Below, piece after piece: positions 18,154-25,397 of a DNA stretch of 64,000 nucleotides. The stretch spans positions 62,001 through 126,000 of the forward strand of contig JASNZF010000001.1 of assembly GCA_048499805.1 (NCBI GenBank), written 5' to 3'. A program made the position numbers and the translations under genes. Origin of the DNA: JAWXBA01 sp048499805 (GTDB lineage: Bacteria > Gemmatimonadota > Gemmatimonadetes > Gemmatimonadales > GWC2-71-9). The stretch's first letter is position 1; every line of letters starts with the position of its first letter. The notes below the pieces were generated by a model, which saw nothing but the letters and a program-made list of their open reading frames with translations, searched no databases and was not told where the DNA came from.

Positions 18154-18633
18154 ATGGAACACCTCGGAGATGCCCTCATCGTCGGAATCGGAGCCACCCT
18201 CGTCATGGACGCCTGGGGGGTCCTCCGCCGCCCGCTCCTCGGGCTGGCCCGCCTGGACTACGCCCTGCTCGGCCGCTGGTTCGGCCACATGGCCGCGGGG
18301 CGGTTCCGCCACCAGGCCATCGCCGCCGCCACCCCGGTGCGCGGGGAACGCCTGATCGGCTGGACGGGGCACTACCTCATCGGCACCGCCTTCGCCGCCC
18401 TGCTCCTCGCCATCTGGGGGCCGGCATGGCTGGAGCGGCCCACCCTGGGCCCCGCGCTCATGGTCGGCATCGGCACGGCGGCGGCGCCGATCCTGGTCAT
18501 GCAGCCGGCCATGGGGGCCGCGCGCACCGCTCGCCCGGGCGCCGCCCGCCTGCACGCCATCCTGACCCACACCATCTACGGTCTCGGCCTCTACCTCGCC
18601 GGGTGGCTCCACCACCTGGTCCTCTGGCCGTGA
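18154..18633 (+). CDS. DUF2938 membrane protein
   Basis: 159-residue membrane protein with four helices, matching DUF2938 (GIGATLVMDAWGVLRRPLLG, IGWTGHYLIGTAFA, a final THTIYGLGLYLAGWLHH). GGGAGG lies about 8 nt upstream of ATG 18154. First gene of the operon behind the MerR-type promoter. Function unknown; MerR control suggests a stress response. Confidence 0.85.
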   Translation: MEHLGDALIVGIGATLVMDAWGVLRRPLLGLARLDYALLGRWFGHMAAGRFRHQAIAAATPVRGERLIGWTGHYLIGTAFAALLLAIWGPAWLERPTLGPALMVGIGTAAAPILVMQPAMGAARTARPGAARLHAILTHTIYGLGLYLAGWLHHLVLWP

Positions 18634-18668
18634 CCCGCACGTCCCAACCCCACTCCAAGGAGATCCCC

Positions 18669-18893
18669 ATGCGCATCCCCGCTCGCTTCGCCCCGCTGCT
18701 GTTCAGCGCCCTGCTCTCGACCATCATGGTCGCCATCGTCTCGGCGTTCGTTCTGGTCTCGTCCCGGGGCATCTACCCCGGGCTGGCGGCGCAATGGATG
18801 CGCAGCTGCCTGACCACCTGGCCCGTCGCGTTTCCGACGGTGTTCGTCGTGGCGCCCCTGGTGCGGCGCACCGTCGCCCGGGTCACCGCCTGA
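18669..18893 (+). CDS. DUF2798 small membrane protein
   Basis: 74-residue protein with two hydrophobic helices and the DUF2798 pattern: RFAPLLFSALLSTIMVAIVS, WMRSCLTTWPVAFPTVFVV, ending in a basic tail. AAGGAG precedes the ATG. Second gene of the MerR-linked operon. Function unknown. Confidence 0.82.
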   Translation: MRIPARFAPLLFSALLSTIMVAIVSAFVLVSSRGIYPGLAAQWMRSCLTTWPVAFPTVFVVAPLVRRTVARVTA

Positions 18894-18894
18894 G

Positions 18895-19833
18895 ATGAAC
18901 ACCGCGGTCGTGGGGGTGCGCCGTGCGGAATGGCAGGTGCCAGCCGCGTTGATGGCACTGGCGCTGGTGCCCTCGGGCTCCGGGATCGTTCGCCTGGCCC
19001 ATCTGGCGGGCGGCGGCCCGGTCACGGAGGCCAACGCACGGTTCTTCGCGATGCCGGTGCCGGTCGTCCTCCACATCCTTGGCGCGTTGCCGTTCGGCCT
19101 GCTCGGCGCCTTGCTGTTCGCGCCGAGCTTCCGGCAGCGCGCGCCGCGGTGGCACCGGATTGTGGGAAGGGTCCTGGCGCCACTCGGCCTGGTTGTGGCG
19201 CTCTCGGGGCTGTGGATGACGCTGGGCTATCCCTGGCCCGCGGGAGATGGGGAGGCGCTGTACATCCAGCGGCTGGTCTTCGGGACGGCAATGACCGTCG
19301 CGATCGTCGGCGGCGTCGACGCCGTCCAGCGCCGGGACTTCCGCGCGCATGGCGACTGGATGACCCGGGCCTATGCGATCGGCATGGGCGCGGGGACCCA
19401 GGTGTTCACCCACCTGCCGTGGTTCCTGCTGTTCGGTACGCCGGGTGAGGGGCCGCGGGCAGTCCTGATGGGGGCCGGGTGGGTGATCAACCTGCTGGTC
19501 GCGGAATGGGTCATCCAGAGGAGCCGGACCGGCCCGGGATCTCCGGCTGGGGCCGGACCCAGGATCCCGGCAACAGATATCCTGCGGCCCGGGCAGCCCC
19601 ATCCCGATCGCGCCGCGAACCCGTCGCAGCCACGGTTTCATGCCGGCCCCCTGCCGCGCAAACCGTACACCACCAGGGCAATCGCCAGCACCAGCGCGAG
19701 TGCCTGGGACACCTGGATCACCTGGACGACCGTCTCCCGCCACGGCTCCGCGCCAAAGCCAGCACCACCCATTGGCGTGAGGCGGTTGGTTCCCCACGCG
19801 GCGGCCAGCAGCGAGCCCAGCAGGTTGGCGTAG
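18895..19833 (+). CDS. DUF2306 membrane protein with antisense-overlapping tail
   Basis: Membrane protein of the DUF2306 group (cytochrome-b561-like four-helix arrangement): VVLHILGALPFGLLGALLFA, RWHRIVGRVLAPLGLVVALS, and AHGDWMTRAYAIGMGAGTQV. The ATG begins 1 nt after the DUF2798 stop. Family members are about 220 residues; here the frame runs to 312, and the last ~90 residues are hydrophilic, Ser/Pro/Arg-rich and overlap the convergent HAB-mutase-like gene by 196 nt. Either a frameshift or lost stop extends it, or the tail is real but unconserved. Confidence 0.78.
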   Translation: MNTAVVGVRRAEWQVPAALMALALVPSGSGIVRLAHLAGGGPVTEANARFFAMPVPVVLHILGALPFGLLGALLFAPSFRQRAPRWHRIVGRVLAPLGLVVALSGLWMTLGYPWPAGDGEALYIQRLVFGTAMTVAIVGGVDAVQRRDFRAHGDWMTRAYAIGMGAGTQVFTHLPWFLLFGTPGEGPRAVLMGAGWVINLLVAEWVIQRSRTGPGSPAGAGPRIPATDILRPGQPHPDRAANPSQPRFHAGPLPRKPYTTRAIASTSASAWDTWITWTTVSRHGSAPKPAPPIGVRRLVPHAAASSEPSRLA

Positions 19834-20069
19834 GCCCCACCGATCGCGAGCCTCAGCGCCAACGCCTGCTGGGAGGCGCTCAGCGTGAGCCGGCCCCAGA
19901 GCGAGGCGAGGCCGATGAGCAGCACGCCCGCCATGATGGCGCTGACATGTGCCGCCAGGGCCTGGCGGGAGTTCGTGAACGCCGGTATCGCCGGGCCGAG
20001 GAGGAGGGCGAGGAGAACGAGCAGCGCGCCGCCTCGTGCGAGTACGCGCTCATCCTGGCGATTCGTCAT
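19638..20069 (-). CDS. Hydroxylaminobenzene-mutase-like membrane protein
   Basis: 143-residue four-helix membrane protein resembling HAB mutases (HabA/HabB), which rearrange hydroxylaminobenzene to aminophenol: ALLLGPAIPAFTNSRQALAA, HVSAIMAGVLLIGLASLWGR, LLAAAWGTNRLTPMGGAGFG. I start at ATG 20069, which has GGAG 6 nt upstream. Whether the mutase activity is kept cannot be told. It overlaps the tail of the convergent DUF2306 frame. Confidence 0.65.
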   Translation of the reverse strand: MTNRQDERVLARGGALLVLLALLLGPAIPAFTNSRQALAAHVSAIMAGVLLIGLASLWGRLTLSASQQALALRLAIGGAYANLLGSLLAAAWGTNRLTPMGGAGFGAEPWRETVVQVIQVSQALALVLAIALVVYGLRGRGPA

Positions 20070-20096
20070 CTGGCTCTCCATGGAGATGGGACGCGG

Positions 20097-20211
20097 GCCC
20101 GACGAACCTGGCGGGGCGAAACGACTCCCAGAGGCGGCCCGCAACCTCCTCGGTCGAGTGCGCCGCCTGGGCCAGGATGAGCGCACCGAATGTCGACGGC
20201 ACAGGGCTCAT
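20097..20211 (-). pseudogene. Truncated HXXEE-domain gene remnant
   Basis: ATG 20211 opens a frame reading FGALILAQAAHSTEEVAGRL followed by WESFRPARFVG, which looks like the N-terminal helix of HXXEE-domain membrane proteins (here HSTEE). After about 38 residues the similarity ends abruptly and the frame runs into the leader of the HAB-like gene. A full member has about 150-190 residues, so this seems to be a 5' fragment left by a deletion. Confidence 0.5.
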
Positions 20212-20279
20212 GTCGGGGTTCCGTTCCAGGTGCCGGGCCTCCGGGTCCGGGCGCTGCCCCGCACCGCCCGCCCGTGCCG

Positions 20280-20741
20280 CTATGCGTCGTGGTAGGCGCG
20301 CTCCAGCGCGGCCACGTCGAGCTTGACCATGGTCAGCATGGCGTCCATCACCGCCTGCACCTTCGCGCCGTCCGGATCGGCGACCAGCTCCATGAACCGC
20401 CTCGGGACGATTTGCCAGGTGACGCCAAACGGGTCGGTGATCCAGCCGCACTGGCTCGGCGTGGCTCCGGCCTCGAGGAGCGCGTCCCAGTACCGGTCGA
20501 CCTCCGCCTGATCCTCACAGTCCACGAAGAGCGAGAATCCCTGGGAGAAGGAGAAGTAGGGGCCACCGTTGTAGCCCATGAACCGCTGGCCCCCGACCAC
20601 GAACTCCGCGGCGGTGACCGGGCCGTCGGCGCCGGTGCGCGAGACGCTCCGGATTTCGGAGTCCGGGAAGGTGGCGGCGTAGAATGCCATCGCCGCCTCG
20701 AGCTGGTCGTTGAACATCAGGAACGGTGTGACCTTGCTCAT
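20280..20741 (-). CDS. PhnB-like VOC protein
   Basis: 153-residue glyoxalase-fold protein of the PhnB/'3-demethylubiquinone methyltransferase' group: VTPFLMFNDQLEAAMAFYAA, GQRFMGYNGGPYFSFSQGFS, and GWITDPFGVTWQIVPRRFME. These proteins are not methyltransferases; role unknown. ATG 20741 is the family start. Confidence 0.88.
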   Translation of the reverse strand: MSKVTPFLMFNDQLEAAMAFYAATFPDSEIRSVSRTGADGPVTAAEFVVGGQRFMGYNGGPYFSFSQGFSLFVDCEDQAEVDRYWDALLEAGATPSQCGWITDPFGVTWQIVPRRFMELVADPDGAKVQAVMDAMLTMVKLDVAALERAYHDA

Positions 20742-20834
20742 CGAGCATTCCTCTGGTGCGTGGGTCCAAGTGGTGGGCACACGGGAAGTGGCGCGCGGCC
20801 AGGTGGGGCCTGGGGATGCACCCTCACCCCGACC

Positions 20835-21614
20835 CTATCCAGGCACCAGCGCCAGGTGCGCCCCGACCGGATCCTGGATCACCGCGTAGGCGTACTCCCC
20901 ATCCCGTCCGCGCGACTCCCTGATCACGGTCCCGCCTTCCTCACGGGTGCGGTCGAGACTCCGGGCCAGGTCGCCGACGGGAAGGTACAGCATCCAGACC
21001 GGTGGCAGGCCCTGGTTCACGCCCCGGGCATGACAGACGCCAGCCGCCGGGCTGCCATCCCCCCCCAGCATGTTGTAGTCGGCGTAGCGATCGCCCGCGT
21101 CCGCCATCGCCACGTCCTCCACCGTCCAGCCCACGACCTGGGCATAGAAGTCCCGAGTGGCCGGGGCGTCGGGAACGGTCAGGTCGAGCCAGGCGATCCG
21201 GCCCACGGGTGACCCATCGTCCGTGGCCGGGGGGGGGAGCGCCTCCGCAGGAACGACCGGGATGATCCCGAACGCCGCCCCGTTGGGGTCGCGCAGCACG
21301 GCCCACTGGTGCTTCCCGCTGTCATCCAGCATCAGCGTGCGCCCGCCCAGCGCGAGGGTCCGCTCCACGCTGGCGGCGATGTCGGCCACCTGGATGTGCG
21401 GCATCCACTGGAGGGGCAGGTGGGCCAATTCCTCCGTCCGGGCCCCCAGGCCGATGACCGGGATGCCGTGGTTGTTCATGAGGTCGTCGCGCCAGAGCGG
21501 GCGCTCCCCGGTGCCGAGCACCCGGGCGTAGAAGCGCATCACCCGTTCGTGCTCGGGGACGGCGATGTCGGCGCTGAGGGTCCCGCCGACGCGGGAGAGG
21601 AAGGGGTTCAGCAT
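20835..21614 (-). CDS. Two-domain VOC/glyoxalase protein
   Basis: 259-residue protein with two tandem vicinal-oxygen-chelate domains (about residues 5-125 and 138-258). The second begins IAWLDLTVPDAPATRDFYAQ and ends YAVIQDPVGAHLALV; the first ends WAVLRDPNGAAFGIIPV. Similar to hydroxylase-associated or antibiotic-binding VOC proteins; ligand unknown. ATG 21614 chosen; upstream residues are unconserved. Confidence 0.85.
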   Translation of the reverse strand: MLNPFLSRVGGTLSADIAVPEHERVMRFYARVLGTGERPLWRDDLMNNHGIPVIGLGARTEELAHLPLQWMPHIQVADIAASVERTLALGGRTLMLDDSGKHQWAVLRDPNGAAFGIIPVVPAEALPPPATDDGSPVGRIAWLDLTVPDAPATRDFYAQVVGWTVEDVAMADAGDRYADYNMLGGDGSPAAGVCHARGVNQGLPPVWMLYLPVGDLARSLDRTREEGGTVIRESRGRDGEYAYAVIQDPVGAHLALVPG

Positions 21615-21681
21615 GGCATGCCTCCCGACGGCATCGCGTTGGTGGTGGACACGCACGGGGCGCCGGCCGCAGGGACACCCA

Positions 21682-22470
21682 TCACCGCGGTGGCCGGGGA
21701 TGGTGGAGCCAGACCGCACCGCTGGCCGCGCCGACGAGGGTTGACACGAACATCCGCGTCGCGATCATCACGGGCCGCCCGCGCTCGTTCACGAGGTTGG
21801 CCATCACCATCTCGGAGAGCAGGGGGATCTCCTCCTCGCGGCTCTCAATCGTCACGGTGCCCGTGTCCGGCACGCTGAAGGGGCGATAGCTCGCGAAGGC
21901 ATCGACCTCCTCCGGCGCCCCCGTCCCGTCCGGGCGGAACAGGTAGCCCCGCTCACCGCCCAGGGCCCTCCCGGCCAGCACCTCCACCGGCACCAGCCAC
22001 ACCTGCAGGCTGTCCGGTTCCGGGTGGAGGGTGACGGGCCCGAACTGGCGTTCAGCCTCCACGTAGGCGGGGTACCCGCGGTCGAGGGCGGCCCGCGTGG
22101 CCCGTTGCCGGGCCAGGAGGGACGCGGTGTCGGGTGTGGCGGGGAGGCGGGCTCCATCCCGCAGCGAGACACTGCTGGCGCGAACCAGCCGGGTGCCCGC
22201 ACTGTCCGTGTCGAGGAAGACCCCAACCCACTCGCCCCCGGTCCGGAGGCAATGCCCGGATCGTCCGAGGGAGTCCGCCGGCCCGAATCGCCCCTGCGCC
22301 CGGAGCTCGGAGACGCGCTGGGCGCACCGCAGGGCCACGAGCAGGTTCTGGGCCCGACGATCCTGGAGATCGAAGGTGGCCGCATCGGGGCCGGTGCGCG
22401 CCGCCTGCGCTCCCGCCCCCCGGGCGAGGCCGCCCAGCAGGCACAGGCAGGACACGGCCATCCGAAGCAT
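21682..22470 (-). CDS. Hypothetical exported protein
   Basis: About 262 residues with a signal peptide (MLRMAVSCLCLLGGLARGAG, cleavage near GAQA), so secreted or periplasmic. No family recognised. A late hydrophobic segment (MFVSTLVGAASGAVWL) near the C-terminus could anchor it. Start ATG 22470 has GGAGG 11 nt upstream. It ends 67 nt before the two-domain VOC gene start. Confidence 0.6.
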   Translation of the reverse strand: MLRMAVSCLCLLGGLARGAGAQAARTGPDAATFDLQDRRAQNLLVALRCAQRVSELRAQGRFGPADSLGRSGHCLRTGGEWVGVFLDTDSAGTRLVRASSVSLRDGARLPATPDTASLLARQRATRAALDRGYPAYVEAERQFGPVTLHPEPDSLQVWLVPVEVLAGRALGGERGYLFRPDGTGAPEEVDAFASYRPFSVPDTGTVTIESREEEIPLLSEMVMANLVNERGRPVMIATRMFVSTLVGAASGAVWLHHPRPPR

Positions 22471-22631
22471 CACGGCGATCGCCCTCCGTGGTGAGCCCTG
22501 GCCGGCCACCGGTGCGGCGGTGCGGCGACGGGGCCAGGTCTGCCGCCCGACGAGTTGCGCCGCTGCCGGCCGGGCATTCATCGCGTCGGCCCCACTCGCA
22601 GCAGGCGCTGGTCAGGCGGCGTCACGGCACA

Positions 22632-23060
22632 GACCGCGGACATGGGCAACACCTGGGATCGAGGAGATCGGTCACACTCGCGCGATACGCGGTTCCGAGT
22701 GTGGGCTCGCCGCATCCGGTAATCTCGCGCATCCAGGCGTCCCAGCAAGTGGTCGTCGAGGTGGACCGACCAGATCGCATCGGCCACCGCCTCCAGCGCC
22801 ACCTGCTCCCCGGCCAGGACCGGGCTGCCAGGCACCCCGGGGCTCACGTCGCGAAGAGCGCCCCGGTGTCCCTCCGAATCCGACCGGGCAGGCCATGGGC
22901 CTGAAAGCGCCGCACCATCCCCCCGTGGGCCCCGATTCCTGCGGTGGACGGGAGGGCCGGACAGGCGAGCAGGTCCCGGGAACACCCATCCGCGATCGTG
23001 CGCGGGCAGCAGGAGGCGCCGCTCGACGGCAGCACGTACCTCCCCGGGGTGCACGACACC
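22632..23060 (-). pseudogene. IS481-type transposase relic
   Basis: Two fragments in different frames look like an IS481-family integrase-type transposase. The first (about 23053-22847) reads TIADGCSRDLLACPALPSTA and RFQAHGLPGRIRRDTGALFA, matching the segment around the second catalytic Asp (usually RTDNG). The second (about 22835-22632) reads LAGEQVALEAVADAIWSVHL and ends SPRSQVLPMSAV, matching the extreme C-terminus. The part holding the catalytic Glu is missing, so it is inactive. No inverted repeats were found. Confidence 0.65.
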
Positions 23061-23131
23061 GGGCTGGAAATGTCAGCCATGTCCCCGGCTGCTCCGTCGG
23101 ACGCCGATGCGATCGACATCCAGCTTCGGGA

Positions 23132-23638
23132 CTACCGCTTCTTCGCCCCGACACCGGGCACGGCGGCGACTTGGATCATCCATGCCGCGACTTGGCGTTC
23201 GTCGAGGTCACCCACGGACTTGAGCTCCACGCCCCGCGTGGCCTTGCCCATCGCCACAGGCGTCACCGGCGGTACCGGCTTGAGCGCTGCACCGTTCACG
23301 AACATCACCTTGACGTGGTCGGCGAATCCGCCGCAGCAGAAGCACCAGCCGTCACCGACGCCATAGTATGCCATGCCCCATTTCACGGAGCGCTGCAGGC
23401 CGGGAAGCGTGCTGGACGCAAGAGCATCGACGCGTTCCGCGATGCCGCGCTGCGGCTGCGGCAGGCTGGCGATGTAGGCGAAGACCGGCTTGTCGCCGAC
23501 CGCGGCCTTCGCGGGGCTCGCCTTGCCGGTCACCATGGATTCCGGCAGCGTCGTGGCTGCCTGGCCCTGGGCGGCCGCGCGCTGGGCCGGCTTGCGGACG
23601 GCGGGCCTGGAACTCTTGTCGGACTTGCGGGCGGGCAT
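23132..23638 (-). CDS. DUF1801 domain protein
   Basis: 168-residue protein: a basic, low-complexity N-terminal tail (residues 1-45), then the DUF1801/YdhG-like domain with KPVFAYIASLPQPQRGIAER, LQRSVKWGMAYYGVGDGWCF and HVKVMFVNGAAL. ATG 23638 follows GGAGACCACC. Function unknown. It ends about 70 nt from the IS481 relic. Confidence 0.8.
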   Translation of the reverse strand: MPARKSDKSSRPAVRKPAQRAAAQGQAATTLPESMVTGKASPAKAAVGDKPVFAYIASLPQPQRGIAERVDALASSTLPGLQRSVKWGMAYYGVGDGWCFCCGGFADHVKVMFVNGAALKPVPPVTPVAMGKATRGVELKSVGDLDERQVAAWMIQVAAVPGVGAKKR

Positions 23639-23668
23639 GGTGGTCTCCTGCACCTCGGGTGGGTGTCG

Positions 23669-23759
23669 GCCTGACGACATGTGGTTCCGCGGCGGGGCCA
23701 GGTCCGGCCCCCGCCAGCCTCGAAAGTTAGGGCCCGGGGACCCCGCCCGTCAGCCCCGC
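23669..23759 (-). other. Truncated attC relic
   Basis: Begins GCCTGAC and continues like the type-I attC sites of the array (27661, 29249, 43211): GACATGTGGTTCCGCGGCGG, then GGGCCAGG, and ends CCGTCAGCCCCG. The closing GCAGCAAGC..GTTAGG arm is missing, replaced by coding sequence of the next gene. It suggests the cassette array once reached here. Confidence 0.6.
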
Positions 23760-24013
23760 GACATCACCTCATCGCCCGGGGCGAGGTAATTGTGGATGTG
23801 CATCGTGAGGTCCAGCCCCTGGAATGTCACCCAGCCGGGAGTGTGGGAGTCAATCGCATAGCGTACCCCCTGCCGAGGCAGCGAGATGAACAGATCGGCC
23901 TCGACCGAGTGGTAGGGGCCCACTTCATCCAGTTGGATCACCTGGTCGCCCACCGTCAGCGTCCGCGACCCACGGAAGGTCTCGCTCGGCATCGGACCGT
24001 TCGGGTCTCCCAT
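23750..24013 (-). CDS. Small hypothetical protein
   Basis: 87 residues from ATG 24013, beta-rich (SRTLTVGDQVIQLDEVGPYH, RYAIDSHTPGWVTFQGLDLT, MHIHNYLAPGDEV). No family recognised. The frame is open upstream (…IIAHPWVGAYLLDMGDPNG) to a TAG near 24200, so the true start may be a non-ATG codon further up. Its stop lies in the truncated attC relic, as expected for an old cassette gene. Confidence 0.45.
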   Translation of the reverse strand: MGDPNGPMPSETFRGSRTLTVGDQVIQLDEVGPYHSVEADLFISLPRQGVRYAIDSHTPGWVTFQGLDLTMHIHNYLAPGDEVMSRG

Positions 24014-24118
24014 GTCCAGGAGGTAGGCCCCAACCCACGGATGCGCAATGATCGTGAGGCGAGGTAGCGTTGCATTGGTATCTCCTGGTGCGGCCCCTCG
24101 CGTGGAGTCAGGGGTTGG

Positions 24119-24142
24119 CGAGCCGGCACGCGTGCCGGCTCG
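24119..24142. repeat. 24-bp perfect palindrome
   Basis: CGAGCCGGCACG and its exact reverse complement meet at 24130/24131. No T-run follows on either strand, so it is not a classic terminator. It lies between two minus-strand genes, where it could still form a strong RNA hairpin. Confidence 0.6.
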
Positions 24143-24220
24143 GGATCTGCGTCTTGCCGACGTTCCCTGGGTGCTCTCGCGGGGGACCCATGTGCCCGGC
24201 TAGTCCACCCCGCCGCCGCC

Positions 24221-24604
24221 TCAGGCCGCCTGGTTGAACAGGTAGCGTGCGATGCGCCAGGCACCCGCTTCCCGGGCAAACACGAACAGTTCGCGATTGG
24301 ACTCCGGATTCGTGCTGCCGGTCGCGTGCACCCGCACGGTACCGTTCGATCGTGTGAGCGCCGTCGCCATCCCCTCGCCGACCCTGACCTCGTCGACCAC
24401 GAACGCGATCGAGAGCGTGATGTTCTGGAAGATCGCGCGGTACGACTGCAACACGGCGTCCCGCCCGTCCGCAGTGGGGAAGCCCTGGGGCATGAACATG
24501 CCGTCGGCCGCATACAGCCCGGCGATCGCGGCGGCATCCGACGCGTTCAGGAACTTCTCATAGGCCGCCAGCAGGTCGTGGATGCTGCGCTCATCGTGTG
24601 TCAT
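24221..24604 (-). CDS. SnoaL-like (DUF4440) protein
   Basis: 127-residue cone-fold protein of the SgcJ/EcaC-DUF4440 type: IHDLLAAYEKFLNASDAAAI, LYAADGMFMPQG, and the last strand AGAWRIARYLFNQAA. Such proteins are small enzymes or binding proteins of varied function. ATG 24604 fits the family. It lies 77 nt downstream of the MarR gene and is likely co-regulated with it. Confidence 0.85.
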   Translation of the reverse strand: MTHDERSIHDLLAAYEKFLNASDAAAIAGLYAADGMFMPQGFPTADGRDAVLQSYRAIFQNITLSIAFVVDEVRVGEGMATALTRSNGTVRVHATGSTNPESNRELFVFAREAGAWRIARYLFNQAA

Positions 24605-24681
24605 GGAACCGCTCCAATTGGTTGACCCCACGCGAGGAGCGAATGGTTCCGCGGGAGCACGCGTGCGCCGCGGATCGTGCG

Positions 24682-25146
24682 TCAGCCGTCGGTGCCTGGC
24701 TGGACGGCGTCCAGCAGACCCTCGAGCCGCCGCAACTGCGTCGGACTCAATCCTCCGAGCGCGGCAACGGCCGCACGCCGGACGTCCGCGTCCAGGCCGT
24801 CGAGCAGGGCCCGCCCGTGCGCGGTGATCACACTGAGGAGGCTCCGCCGGTCGACTGAGGAACGCCGGGTCTTCACGGCCCCCATGCGCAGCAGTCCGGA
24901 AAGGATCCGGGTCAGGTCGGGGTCGCCCGTCACCATCCGTTCGCCGATCCCGTTCCGGCTCAGGCCCTCCTCCCCAGCGTGGCGCAGGATGCGCAGCACG
25001 TTGTACTGGGACGGCGACAGCCCGGCCCGGCGGACCACGGCATTCGACGGCACCGAGGCCGCCCACGCCGCCCGAACGAGGGCGATCAATGCGCGCTCCT
25101 CGGGCGTTTCAATGCCCATCGCGTCGGCGGGTGTCGTGGCTCGCAT
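24682..25146 (-). CDS. MarR-family regulator
   Basis: 154-residue winged-helix regulator: SPSQYNVLRILRHAGEEGLS, NGIGERMVTGDPDLTRILSG, LLRMGAVKTRRSSVDRR with the wing, then dimer helices. ATG 25146. A perfect 20-bp palindrome between its -35 and -10 boxes argues for autorepression. The SnoaL-like gene follows on the same strand. Confidence 0.92.
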   Translation of the reverse strand: MRATTPADAMGIETPEERALIALVRAAWAASVPSNAVVRRAGLSPSQYNVLRILRHAGEEGLSRNGIGERMVTGDPDLTRILSGLLRMGAVKTRRSSVDRRSLLSVITAHGRALLDGLDADVRRAAVAALGGLSPTQLRRLEGLLDAVQPGTDG

Positions 25147-25152
25147 GAGGAC

Positions 25153-25180
25153 AAGATACTCCTCGCGAGGAGTATGTCAA
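25153..25180 (-). promoter_or_regulatory. MarR promoter with embedded operator
   Basis: On the minus strand TTGACA (25175-25180) and TATCTT (25153-25158) are separated by 16 nt. Between and overlapping them is a perfect 20-nt palindrome, ATACTCCTCGCGAGGAGTAT (25156-25175). A bound repressor would block RNA polymerase directly. Confidence 0.8.
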
Positions 25181-25397
25181 GGGGCCGTCGACCTGCCACT
25201 GCTGCCCGCTGGGCCTCGCGCTCGAACATGACACTCGCCGCGAATCGAGCCGCGAGGCCGCTCCGGATGGCCTACCGACTGTCCAGTCGACGGAGAGGGC
25301 CCGCCGCCGCGGGCACAGAGCCCGTCTCCCATCGGTCCGCCACAAGCCAGAACCTCTCTCGAGGTGGGACAGGCCCAAGCCCGCGAACCTAAGGGTG

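Noticed and set aside
22578..22631. Intact transposase gene
   Set aside because: The two similar stretches are in different frames and the region with the catalytic Glu is missing.
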